From contig JAUXOM010000152.1 of NCBI GenBank assembly GCA_030682175.1, positions 1 to 64,000 on the forward strand: 64,000 nt of DNA. Direction: 5' to 3'. Below the pieces are notes generated by a model. That model worked only from the letters and a program-made list of their open reading frames with translations, did not search any database and was not told the origin of the DNA. This DNA comes from Rhodocyclaceae bacterium. GTDB taxonomy: Bacteria; Pseudomonadota; Gammaproteobacteria; Burkholderiales; Rhodocyclaceae. The position numbers were made by a program, and so were the translations under genes. Shown in pieces: positions 25,215 to 32,982 of this stretch. How positions within the stretch are numbered: the stretch's first letter is position 1; the number at the start of each line of letters is the position of its first letter.

Positions 25215-25237
25215 GCCGTCCCGCCAGCGCCGACTTT
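25215..25237 (-). repeat. KVGAG repeat, copy g
   Basis: Exact consensus copy in the intergenic region between the cyclase gene and the prepilin-like gene, six bases past the stop of the latter (25243). Confidence 0.9.
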
Positions 25238-25242
25238 CTGCT

Positions 25243-25995
25243 TTAGGGCAGGCGGCCCGCCGCGATCATGCGGTTTATGAGGCTGTTGGTCGATAGCCAG
25301 AGGACGATATCGTCGAATTCGTTGGCGCCTGATGTTGGCTCGTGAGAGACGAAGACACGATCATGTACCGCCGAATTGGCTTGCTCATCCGCAGCCGCGC
25401 CTGCCCCATTCTTGCCTGTCGACAGTAGCACCGCGACTGCGCTTGAGCTCAGCACATCACCGGCGGCGCAATCGGCGGTCGCTGTGCCCGGATCAACAGC
25501 GCCAGAAGCTGTCGAGCAAACACGCAGGTCGGGTGCAAGCGTGACCAGCCCGGCACTATTCATCGCTCCGCCGGTGGTGAAAGTGAAGGTGGTGGCGCCT
25601 ATGCTGACATTCGTAACGGCGTATCGAATTCGCCTTCCCCAAGCGTCGATTATGAAGCCTTGGGTATCGACCGGCTGTAGACCGAGGGTGATACCCGGTA
25701 CGAACCCATTGAAAAAATTGACGCAATTGCCACCACCGGCAGGATTCTCAGCCCCTGTTGCGCCCGGACTTGCCGGGCAAGGCAGGCGGCCATTGACGAC
25801 GGCGAAACCGAGCAGGGCTTCTTGCACATTGGTCAGCGTGGCGCGCGTTTCGGCAGTGCGGCGCATGTCGTCTTGCGCGGTCATCGGCAAGAGCATGCCG
25901 CCAATCAGCAGTGCGACGATCACCAACACCACCGCCATTTCGACGAGACTGAAGCCGCGTGCGAAAGTCGGCGCTGGTGGGACGGCGTCACTCAT
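25243..25995 (-). CDS. Prepilin-like protein (minor pilin)
   Basis: A 250-residue protein. The leader [14 protein letters not shown] is followed by FSLVEMAVVLVIVALLIGGM with Glu at mature position 5. The rest has GFAVVNGRLPCPAS, which occurs in other minor pilins and pseudopilins, and ends in WLSTNSLINRMIAAGRLP. It starts three bases after the stop of the larger MshP/Q-like gene and is probably translated with it. Residues 4-11 (AVPPAPTF) are encoded by repeat copy h read in antisense, so the repeat supplies most of the leader peptide. Confidence 0.82.
   Translation of the reverse strand: MSDAVPPAPTFARGFSLVEMAVVLVIVALLIGGMLLPMTAQDDMRRTAETRATLTNVQEALLGFAVVNGRLPCPASPGATGAENPAGGGNCVNFFNGFVPGITLGLQPVDTQGFIIDAWGRRIRYAVTNVSIGATTFTFTTGGAMNSAGLVTLAPDLRVCSTASGAVDPGTATADCAAGDVLSSSAVAVLLSTGKNGAGAAADEQANSAVHDRVFVSHEPTSGANEFDDIVLWLSTNSLINRMIAAGRLP
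25964..25986 (+). repeat. KVGAG repeat, copy h (in a pilin leader)
   Basis: One difference from consensus (GGTGGGACGGC). It lies antisense to the prepilin gene and codes for AVPPAPTF in its leader peptide. Confidence 0.9.
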
Positions 25996-25997
25996 TG

Positions 25998-28262
25998 TCA
26001 GGGCAGCCATGTGGTGAAGAAGTCGGTGATGTTGATGATCTGGTCGCTCGCTGCGGTACTTTGCGATGTGGTGAAGCCGAGTCGGGCGGTGCGCAAGGCT
26101 TCTGCGTAGCACATGTTATCGCTGCTTGAGCAGGTTTGTCCGGTCGGACATGGATTGCCGCCGGCACAGGAGCCGCCCTGGACGTCGTAAATCCGTGGGG
26201 TGTCGCGCACCTGGGCGGCGAATGCGGGAGCCAGTTGAAGCATCGGGCGGGTGGTGTTTTTCATTGCGGTGATCCGGGCGGCATCGGTTGCGCTGTCCTT
26301 CAGCAACCAGACTTCCAGCAGCCAGGTTTTGCTGCGTTCGGCAGCGTCGGTTGCCGTGCGTGACAACTCGATACGCACATGGATGTCCTGGTTGACGGGG
26401 ATCTGGCTCAGACTCGCGTCGAGCTTATAAACCCCCGCACCCAGTGTTGGGGTGGCGGGCGCTACCGGGTTGCGCGGCGGCGGGCGCAAAGCCGGCAATG
26501 AGGTTGGCAGGCTATGGGCGTTGTCATCATCCGCAGTAATTTCACCTCCCCAATAGACTATGCCGAAGTGTCCGCCGGTGTATGCAGGGTCGTTTCTGGC
26601 GCTTTGCTGACGTGTATCAATCTCGATGCCGATCTTTGGAAAATTAATCGCGGGGGTGATGCCGTTGTTGCCCGAGTAGCCGAGATGATGGCTTGTGGCG
26701 CCACAAACATTGGTGGTGTTGCGTTCGCCGTCGACGATGGCGAAGGTGAAACCCCCGCCGGTGTCCTGAATGCGAAACTTGAAATAACTGCGCAGACCGC
26801 TGCCCAGCAGACGGTCTTCCGGGGTCCAGCTACAGCCGAAGAAGGCGGCTGCGTTAGCGGTGCGCTGGGTAGTGGTGAGCGTCGGATTGAGGCGCCCGAG
26901 CGTCAATATGCGGTTGGCAGCGTCATAGGACGTAAGCTGTCCGCCCAGCGCGTTGAGCGCTGGGGAGACAACCTGATTCAGGCTGGCCCCGAAAGAAATG
27001 CAGCGAACGATGTCCTGCTCGGCAGTTTGTGTTGTCGAAATGCGGTCGAACCGATCGGGGCCGGTAAAGCTGTTGGTGCCCGAGGTGAGGCTAAGCAGGT
27101 TGGTGCCCTCAAAATAATTTTGTTGCCAATCATGGTTTTGAGTTGGGTTATTGGCGGAGACGGCGGCCGACGTACGTAACTGGACTAGAGATTCCAGTGG
27201 GTCGGTTGGCATTGGAAGCTTAGTGCCACGCTGGCCGGCAAACAGTAGTGCGCCAGCGCAGGGCGCGCCATTGACGTTAGCCGGTGCGGCAACGAAGATC
27301 ATTTCGCGGTAATGCGGGTAATAGCCCAATGGATGAACGGCGCTGCCATAGCAGGCGTTGGTGTCTGCGCCGGAAATCTTGCCGCCCGGGAGAATGCCGC
27401 CAGCCGCAATCTCGTCGCGCAGGCAACTAACCGTGCGATCAAGCAGGGAGTTGATGTCGGTGCGGAAGTAAGCGTGATTGCGCAGGGCATCGAAGAGCAT
27501 TTTGCTGGTGATTGCTATGGAATGCTGGGCGTTGTTCAGTGCGGGATTCAAATAGTTTGTGGCGATGTAATTGCCACCACAAATTGGGGCGTCGGTACTT
27601 TGGGCGCGACTGCCGTCGAATGCTGGGCCAGGAGAAAAAATTACCGCAATGGGTCTTTCGTGCGCCCCAACCGTGCTGAGATCGGGCTGCCCGCTGCCAA
27701 TCACAATATCCGGGCTTGCCAGCGCGTCCCAGTTCATCACCGTCGCAGTGGAATTGATAGGGCGATGACTGGTGGAAACGGCATACCAAAGACACTCTTG
27801 GTTGCCATCGCGCAGTGCGTCGGTTCCGACTGTTTTCCAGGGGAAGCGACCTATGGCGATGCCTGCGGGGAGGTTTGCCGGGTTGATCATGGCACAGCCT
27901 TCGGTGGTGCAGGGCTGGTTCACTAGGTTGTGGTTGAGGTTGACCGATTCGCCAAAGTCGGGGAGTGGCAGGTAACCATACATGGCGTAGGGCACGGATG
28001 GATTCTGCGCTGCTTGCTGGTCACGGTACTGGAGTGCATACCCGATCAGCGCGTCCCTCGCTCCGGCAAGCGAGCCGCCGGTTTTATTGATTCGCCTTGC
28101 CTCGACGGCTTCCGGAGTTAGGCTATCGACGAGATAGGTGAGTGCGGCTGTCACCAGCAAGACAAGGAAGATCAGCAGCGCCGCGCCACGTTGAGTTCGT
28201 TGCAAGCGCCGTCCCGCCAGCGCCGACCGTACGACCGGGATTGGCGGGGGTTCCTTTCGCAT
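25998..28262 (-). CDS. Large prepilin-like protein with lectin-like region (MshP/MshQ type)
   Basis: A 754-residue protein. Residues 18-45 (RRLQRTQRGAALLIFLVLLV) resemble the N-termini of MshP and PilX: a basic leader, QRG cleavage site and hydrophobic helix, but no Glu at position 5. A long extracellular part follows. Residues of about 490-645 (FKFRIQDTGGGFTFAIVDGE, LGYSGNNGI, PKIGIEIDTR, HFGIVYWGGE) look like an L-type lectin / concanavalin-A-like fold, as seen in MshQ-type pilus proteins. A Cys-rich stretch (SCAGGNPCPTGQTC) lies near the C-terminus. A pilus tip adhesin is a reasonable inference. The start at 28262 is two bases after the DUF5615 stop; ATG 28301 is an alternative. Repeat copy i encodes residues 12-18. 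Confidence 0.7.
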   Translation of the reverse strand: MRKEPPPIPVVRSALAGRRLQRTQRGAALLIFLVLLVTAALTYLVDSLTPEAVEARRINKTGGSLAGARDALIGYALQYRDQQAAQNPSVPYAMYGYLPLPDFGESVNLNHNLVNQPCTTEGCAMINPANLPAGIAIGRFPWKTVGTDALRDGNQECLWYAVSTSHRPINSTATVMNWDALASPDIVIGSGQPDLSTVGAHERPIAVIFSPGPAFDGSRAQSTDAPICGGNYIATNYLNPALNNAQHSIAITSKMLFDALRNHAYFRTDINSLLDRTVSCLRDEIAAGGILPGGKISGADTNACYGSAVHPLGYYPHYREMIFVAAPANVNGAPCAGALLFAGQRGTKLPMPTDPLESLVQLRTSAAVSANNPTQNHDWQQNYFEGTNLLSLTSGTNSFTGPDRFDRISTTQTAEQDIVRCISFGASLNQVVSPALNALGGQLTSYDAANRILTLGRLNPTLTTTQRTANAAAFFGCSWTPEDRLLGSGLRSYFKFRIQDTGGGFTFAIVDGERNTTNVCGATSHHLGYSGNNGITPAINFPKIGIEIDTRQQSARNDPAYTGGHFGIVYWGGEITADDDNAHSLPTSLPALRPPPRNPVAPATPTLGAGVYKLDASLSQIPVNQDIHVRIELSRTATDAAERSKTWLLEVWLLKDSATDAARITAMKNTTRPMLQLAPAFAAQVRDTPRIYDVQGGSCAGGNPCPTGQTCSSSDNMCYAEALRTARLGFTTSQSTAASDQIINITDFFTTWLP
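28208..28227 (-). repeat. KVGAG repeat, copy i (partial)
   Basis: The 20-bp core is exact (GTCGGCGCTGGCGGGACGGC on the minus strand); the AAA part has changed. Read in frame as SALAGR in the leader of the large prepilin-like protein. Confidence 0.85.
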
Positions 28263-28264
28263 GG

Positions 28265-28615
28265 TTATTGACTGACCCCCTGCGGGCCCAGTTCGATGCA
28301 TGTGATGTCCGCCTCCCGCAATGATGCGTGAAGCTCGACGCGATGCCTGAGTAGCAGGTTGAGCACTGCTGATTTTGCCTGGTTGGGTGTTCTCAGCCAG
28401 ATGACTTGTGGCGGGGCGCCCAAGATTGCGGACAGCTCTTCAAAGTCGGCATCGAGAGTGACGATGACAAATCCATGTTCCCGCGCATGGCGCCAGATCG
28501 TTCGGTCATCTGCTTGCTCCAGTCCGATCAAGGCTACCTGTGTGCTGCCAGGAAAGTCGTTTTGCAGAAAAGGAACGAGTCGACGTGAAAGGTTTTCGTC
28601 CAGCAGGAGCTTCAT
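28265..28615 (-). CDS. DUF5615 PIN-like toxin
   Basis: A 116-residue protein starting MKLLLDENLSRRLVPFL, with ADDRTIWRHAREHGFVIVTL and then DADFEEL, and PPQVIWLRTPNQ. This is the complete DUF5615 PIN-like nuclease domain with the expected acidic residues (D6, E7 and the TLDADF region). It overlaps the DUF433 antitoxin gene by four bases. Members are presumed RNases of TA pairs. It lies inside the pilus operon, directly before the large prepilin-like gene. Confidence 0.85.
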   Translation of the reverse strand: MKLLLDENLSRRLVPFLQNDFPGSTQVALIGLEQADDRTIWRHAREHGFVIVTLDADFEELSAILGAPPQVIWLRTPNQAKSAVLNLLLRHRVELHASLREADITCIELGPQGVSQ

Positions 28616-28839
28616 TGGGCGACAAGCTTGATCACACTTTGTTCGCGCTTGGCTGCGTAGGTGAGACAGGCGAGCAAATCGGCGGGTTCAAGTTCCGGGA
28701 AGTCCTCTAGAACCTCGGTTGTCGACATGCCTTCCGCCAGCATGGCAAGAACGTCATAAACAGTGATACGCAAGCCGCGGATGCACGGGCGTCCGCCGCG
28801 TTTGCCGGGTTCGAGCGTGATCCGGTCTGAAATGATCAT
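28612..28839 (-). CDS. DUF433 antitoxin
   Basis: A 75-residue protein (MIISDRITLEPGKRGGRPCI, then RGLRITVYDVLAMLAEGMST, LEDFPELEPADLLACLTYAA) of the DUF433 family, clearly paralogous to the protein at 5911-6138. It overlaps its toxin as ATGA. An AAGGAGAACCC-type ribosome site precedes the ATG. The pair separates mshK from the prepilin-like genes. Confidence 0.88.
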   Translation of the reverse strand: MIISDRITLEPGKRGGRPCIRGLRITVYDVLAMLAEGMSTTEVLEDFPELEPADLLACLTYAAKREQSVIKLVAQ

Positions 28840-28886
28840 TGGGTTCTCCTTGAACGCGATACCTACGGGGCGACCTTACACGAAGA

Positions 28887-29315
28887 TCAACGCTGTGGCG
28901 CGGGGCGATGCACGCGGATTTCGCCGCCCGCCAGTCCGCCAGCGGTTTCGCGCGTGGCGCGGTTGATGGTTTCACCGACGGCCAGGTTGGCCGGGGTTTC
29001 CTCGCCGGTGATGAGTGTGGCGCGGCCGTGTTTGCCCTGGCTGGGCGAAACCAGCACACCGGTGTCGCGACTGGTTTCGGTTTGCGGCCGGTTGTTTACC
29101 CAGACGGTAGCCTTGCCGCTTGAGCGCATTACGACGCCATCGAGACGCATGGCGCCGCCTTCCAGGCTGCGGGCTTCGCGAATATTGAACTGGCGCTGAC
29201 GTTCGAGGTTGGCGCGCCACTCCGGGGTCATGAACAGACGGCCGAGGCCGGCCGTGGGCTCTGCCGCGATTGCGCCGGTAATGGCCAGGGCACTGGCAAT
29301 TAGCGTGAAAAACAC
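28887..29315 (-). CDS. mshK: MshK-like pilus biogenesis protein
   Basis: A protein of about 142 residues with a signal-like N-terminus (FFTLIASALAITGAIAA) followed by a basic linker and RLDGVVMRSSGKATVWVNNR, a short beta-rich domain like that of MshK/PilP-type periplasmic proteins. Position after mshI and mshJ agrees with MshK. I place the start at GTG 29315; the open frame continues upstream to 29468, but that part is translated repeat (SLRSCSTWRTFVASVRVAAG and CRVCLGRPGANA). If the longer form is made, it would hide the signal peptide. Confidence 0.6.
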   Translation of the reverse strand: MFFTLIASALAITGAIAAEPTAGLGRLFMTPEWRANLERQRQFNIREARSLEGGAMRLDGVVMRSSGKATVWVNNRPQTETSRDTGVLVSPSQGKHGRATLITGEETPANLAVGETINRATRETAGGLAGGEIRVHRPAPQR

Positions 29316-29317
29316 AG

Positions 29318-29470
29318 CGTTTGCGCCGGGCCGCCCCAAGCAAACGCGGCACGCGGCGCCAGCCGCAACCCGCACCGAAGCGACAAACGTACGCCACGTG
29401 CTACATGAGCGCAGCGAGCCGTTTAGAACCCCCCGCAAGGGGGGGGAAGAGGGGCGGGTGTCTTTCATGG
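29318..29470. repeat. GC-rich dispersed element (family 2)
   Basis: Contains GCGCCGGGCCGCCCCAAGCA, AACGCGGCACGCGGCGCCAG, CCGCAACCCGC, GAGCGCAGCGAGCC and CCCCGCAAGGGGGGGG, matching the modules at 1.6 kb and 63.9 kb. It lies between mshJ and the mshK-like gene and extends the open frame of the latter. Confidence 0.8.
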
Positions 29471-30109
29471 TTATTGCCCGAGCAAGGGGGTGGCCTTCCC
29501 TGTGGTTACGTTCTCCTGCAGTGTAATCCAGTCGATTTCACAGTGCGCCTGCAAGCTGGCTGTCGGGTGTTGCGGGTCGGCGGGGTTGCGTTCGAGTTTG
29601 CAGCTTCTTACGCTGACCAGCGCTTGCACCTGTGCCGACAGATCGGCGAGCAGGCCGAGCAGGTCGTCCTCGTGCAACAGGGGCAGGTCCAGCTTCATCG
29701 GGCTGGCGAGAAAGTCATAGCCGCCGGTCGTGAGGGCCTTTTCGTCCAGCGGACGTTGCGGGGAGATTTCGTAGTCGAGGTCCAGCAGCCGGCGCGATTC
29801 CTTGATCCGGCGCAGGGTTTCGACCCATTCAAGGCGTTTTTCCGGTTCAGTGCGCCCTTGCCGAACCAGTTCCTGATAGATGTTGATCTTGGCGCGTATC
29901 TTGCGCTCGTCGTCATGGACGCGATCCAGCTTGGCCCGGGTCTCGGCCTGCCGTGTCAGGGCTTGCTGATGGGCCAATCCGGCCTGGCGGTCGAAATGAG
30001 CGGTGGCGGCCAGCAAGCCAGCAGCCAATAGCAGGGCAAGCAATAACAGGGCGAGGTGCCAGCGTAGGGCAACTAGGCTGATGACGGAACGCTTGTCGGG
30101 GCTGTTCAT
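29471..30109 (-). CDS. mshJ: MshJ / PilO-like pilus assembly protein
   Basis: A 212-residue protein with one membrane segment (LALLLLALLLAAGLLAATA, about 19-37), a coiled-coil (HQQALTRQAETRAKLDRVHD) and a periplasmic domain: the PilO/GspM-type bitopic architecture. It follows mshI directly. With MshI and MshK it should form the alignment subcomplex connecting ATPase, platform and secretin. Confidence 0.78.
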   Translation of the reverse strand: MNSPDKRSVISLVALRWHLALLLLALLLAAGLLAATAHFDRQAGLAHQQALTRQAETRAKLDRVHDDERKIRAKINIYQELVRQGRTEPEKRLEWVETLRRIKESRRLLDLDYEISPQRPLDEKALTTGGYDFLASPMKLDLPLLHEDDLLGLLADLSAQVQALVSVRSCKLERNPADPQHPTASLQAHCEIDWITLQENVTTGKATPLLGQ

Positions 30110-30120
30110 GTTTTTGGCCC

Positions 30121-31653
30121 TTAAAGTTTGCGTGTCAGCCGAAATGAAAACCGGGGTGCTTCTACGGCACGTTTTTCATCGCCGCTTTTGAGGGTCTGGC
30201 CGGATTGGGTATCCACCGGCTGCTGCATTATCGCCACCAGAGTATTGGGCGTCGCGCCGAGGTGTTGGGCAAAGTCGGCCACCCGGGCAAGCTGGCCGCG
30301 CTGGTCGCCCGCCATCCTGGGGGGCAGCCGCGCCTCGACCCGGGTCTGGGCATAGGGCCCGCCAGCCATGCCTGGCGAAAGTGGCAGCTGGTTCGGCGCG
30401 GTCTGCGGTGTTGCGGGCAGTTGTTCGACGATGCCCCATTCAATGCGCTCGATGGCGATGTCCGGAAAAGCGTCGAGCGACTGGCTGAGCTGGATCAGCA
30501 AGGGGGCGGGACCGGACGACCGCTGCAGCAGCGCTTCATAGCGATTGACCAGTGCGAGCAGGTTGTCGGTCGAGAGCGGAATTTTGGGCAGCGTCAGCAG
30601 CGCGGAGTCGTAGCGCCGTTGGTCGAGGCGCGTTTGTTGTTCGATCTGTTCAATGGCGTTATGCGCCTGCAGTATGTCCAGGCCTTGCTTCGCCGCAAAC
30701 AGCAAGGCTCCGGCCAGAATCAGGCCGCTGGCACTTTTCAGGAAGAGCCGTAATTGCCAGAGCCGATAAAACTGCCGCTCGGTGGCGGCCACAAACTGGC
30801 CCGCAGGGGTTTTTTTGACCAGCGAGTGACAGAACAGCATTTCCGCGTGCGAATCGGCCAGCGGTGTCCGCAAGCCGGCCCGTTTGGCTTCGGCCAGCAG
30901 GTCAATGAAGTCGAATTTCAGCTCGGCCGCGTCGCGGCAGCGTTCGCGCATGACGGCGATCTGGTCGGGGTGTACCAGGACGCGCGTTGGCAACGCCTGG
31001 CCACGTTCGATGAGTCGCTGGCCGACCAGATACTGGTGCATCTTGACAGCTTCCAGCAGGGTGGCGCTGGCCGATTCTTCGGCAGTCCCGGTAGCCAGTG
31101 CGGTCAGCCGTGAAAAATGGAGCTGGCCATTGACGAAAAAAGTCTGGCGCAGGCCGCCGCGCGTCAGGGTGACGATCAGCAAACGCGGCGGCACCTCCTT
31201 CGGCAGCAGGCAGGTGAGCGTCTGCGGCAGCGAATACACGCCGGCCAGCGCGATCCCGGCGGCATCGAGGATGCCCAGCCAGGGTTCGAAGTGCTGCGGC
31301 CGGGTCAGCGCCAGCAGAAGCAGGCGCTCGTCGCGACGCCCCTCCTTGAGCCGTCCTTGCGAAATGGCCATCGCCAGGGGGGTGCCGTAAAAATACTGTG
31401 CCAGCTTGCGTTTGATCAGTGCCGCGCGATCCCGGCCGGAACTGCGTGGAATATTTTCGAGGTGGAAGCCCTCCTCCGCGACATCGGCCAGCAGCATGAA
31501 TACGCCAGCGCGATGCTGCGCGACATATTCGCCAAAGGCTTCGAGACCCACTTCGTCAGGGGAGAAAGTTCCCCCGGCCAGCAGCACGTTGCCCCTGACC
31601 TGATAGGCGGTCAGGTGGTTCGCGTCGAGGAAGAGAACGTGGCGATCGGGCAT
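30121..31653 (-). CDS. mshI: MshI-like pilus assembly protein (PilM-PilN type)
   Basis: A 510-residue protein. The first 280 residues resemble the actin-like PilM/MshI cytoplasmic domain (HVLFLDANHLTAYQVRGNVL, FHLENIPRSSGRDRAALIKR, YSLPQTL). A membrane segment (about 320-338, ASGLILAGALLFAAKQGLD) and a PilN-like periplasmic coiled-coil follow. Such a fused PilM-PilN form is typical of MSHA loci. It sits between mshG and mshJ on the same strand. Confidence 0.8.
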   Translation of the reverse strand: MPDRHVLFLDANHLTAYQVRGNVLLAGGTFSPDEVGLEAFGEYVAQHRAGVFMLLADVAEEGFHLENIPRSSGRDRAALIKRKLAQYFYGTPLAMAISQGRLKEGRRDERLLLLALTRPQHFEPWLGILDAAGIALAGVYSLPQTLTCLLPKEVPPRLLIVTLTRGGLRQTFFVNGQLHFSRLTALATGTAEESASATLLEAVKMHQYLVGQRLIERGQALPTRVLVHPDQIAVMRERCRDAAELKFDFIDLLAEAKRAGLRTPLADSHAEMLFCHSLVKKTPAGQFVAATERQFYRLWQLRLFLKSASGLILAGALLFAAKQGLDILQAHNAIEQIEQQTRLDQRRYDSALLTLPKIPLSTDNLLALVNRYEALLQRSSGPAPLLIQLSQSLDAFPDIAIERIEWGIVEQLPATPQTAPNQLPLSPGMAGGPYAQTRVEARLPPRMAGDQRGQLARVADFAQHLGATPNTLVAIMQQPVDTQSGQTLKSGDEKRAVEAPRFSFRLTRKL

Positions 31654-31673
31654 GCGCGGATATTGAATCGGTA

Positions 31674-32873
31674 TCAGAACTTGAGTTTCGTGATGGTGTC
31701 GTAAATCGGGCCGAGTACCGAGAGCATCACCCAGCCGAGGATGATGCCGACCACGATGGTCATGGCCGGTTCGATCATGGCCTGCACGCGACTGATCGAC
31801 TCGCGCACATCGCGGTTGTAGAAATAGCTGACATTGGTGAGCGCGGTGTCGAGCGAGCCGGTATTTTCACCGACCTTGAGCATGCGGATCACCAGTGGCG
31901 GAAACAGGCCGACGTTCTGGAAGGCGACCGTGACGTTCTGGCCCTCGCTGATCATTTCTTCGACGCGCTGCAGGCCTTCCTTGATGACGACGTTGCCGAC
32001 AATGTCCTGCGTGGTGCGGATCGAGTCAAGAATGGAGATTCCCGATGCATACATCATGGCAAACACGCCGGCAAAGCGCGACAGGATGATCTTGGTGAGG
32101 ATCTCGCCGAGCCACGGGAATGACAGTTTGGCGGCATCGAAGCGGTAGCGGGCGCGTGGATTGGTCTTCACCGCAACCGCGATGATGCTGGCGACGATGA
32201 TGGGCAGGCCGATGGCGATGTACCAGTAATTCACGAAAAAATTCGACGTAGCGATCAGTATCTGGGTGTGTAGCGGTAGTTCCTGCCCCATGTTCTTGAT
32301 GAAGCCGACCATCTTGGGAACGAGGTAGAGCATCATGAACAGGGTGACCAGAATCACCACCGTGCCCATGAACGCCGGATACATCACGAGCTTCTTGGTT
32401 TGTGCGGCCAGTTCGTCCTGCCACTTGAGCGTTTCGCCGAGGTTGTGCAGTACTTCGGTGAGGTTGCCGGATTCCTCGCCAGCCTTGACGAGGCTGATGA
32501 ACACGCCGTCAAAAACTTGCGGGTGCTCGCTCATTGCCTGGGAAAGCGTTTTGCCGCCTTCGACACTCTCGATCAGGCCGGCCAGTACTTCGCGGAAACG
32601 GGGATTCTCGAGGCTGTCCCGCAAGTCGGTAAGACTTTCGATGATCGGCACGCCAGCGCGCGAGAGTTGTTCGAGGTGGAAGCAGAAGGTGATCAATTCG
32701 CGGCGGTCGATCTTCATGCCGCCCCAGCCATGCTGCTTGACCGGACCGCCGTTGATGAAGTCCAGCTCCATGCGCTTCAGGCGCATTTCGAGATCGACCG
32801 GGTTGATCGCGTCCATGCGCCCAAAGACCAGCCGGCCCTGGGCGTCCATCGCTTTATAGGCGTAGAGGGACAC
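31674..32873 (-). CDS. mshG: Pilus inner-membrane platform protein MshG (GspF/PilC family)
   Basis: A protein of about 399 residues with two GspF domains: LEQLSRAGVPIIESLTDLRD with GGKTLSQAMSEHPQVF in the first, and FAGVFAMMYASGISILDSIR in the second, and three membrane segments (for example WYIAIGLPIIVASIIAVAV). It recruits the assembly ATPase. I choose GTG 32873 (SLYAYKAMDAQGRLV follows), the family N-terminus. The ATG at 32912 would add MYASLGRPGGGIA, which is translated repeat. Confidence 0.9.
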   Translation of the reverse strand: MSLYAYKAMDAQGRLVFGRMDAINPVDLEMRLKRMELDFINGGPVKQHGWGGMKIDRRELITFCFHLEQLSRAGVPIIESLTDLRDSLENPRFREVLAGLIESVEGGKTLSQAMSEHPQVFDGVFISLVKAGEESGNLTEVLHNLGETLKWQDELAAQTKKLVMYPAFMGTVVILVTLFMMLYLVPKMVGFIKNMGQELPLHTQILIATSNFFVNYWYIAIGLPIIVASIIAVAVKTNPRARYRFDAAKLSFPWLGEILTKIILSRFAGVFAMMYASGISILDSIRTTQDIVGNVVIKEGLQRVEEMISEGQNVTVAFQNVGLFPPLVIRMLKVGENTGSLDTALTNVSYFYNRDVRESISRVQAMIEPAMTIVVGIILGWVMLSVLGPIYDTITKLKF

Positions 32874-32982
32874 GGCTATGCCTCCGCCGGGCCGCCCCAA
32901 GGAGGCATACACCCCCCTGTGGGGGGCAGCGAGCCGGGTTTGTGACCGAAGGAAATCCCTGTGGGACGAGCGTGGGGGGGCA
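32874..32982. repeat. GC-rich dispersed element (family 2)
   Basis: GCCTCCGCCGGGCCGCCCCA, AGGAGGCATACACCCCCCTG, TGGGGGGCAGCGAGCC and ACGAGCGTGGGGGGGC, nearly identical to the two copies at 16.5 kb, placed exactly between mshG and mshE. Confidence 0.85.

Noticed and set aside
30269..30290. Further KVGAG copy in mshI (CAAAGTCGGCCACCCGGGC)
   Set aside because: Only the first ten bases match; the rest differs, so it is a chance partial match.
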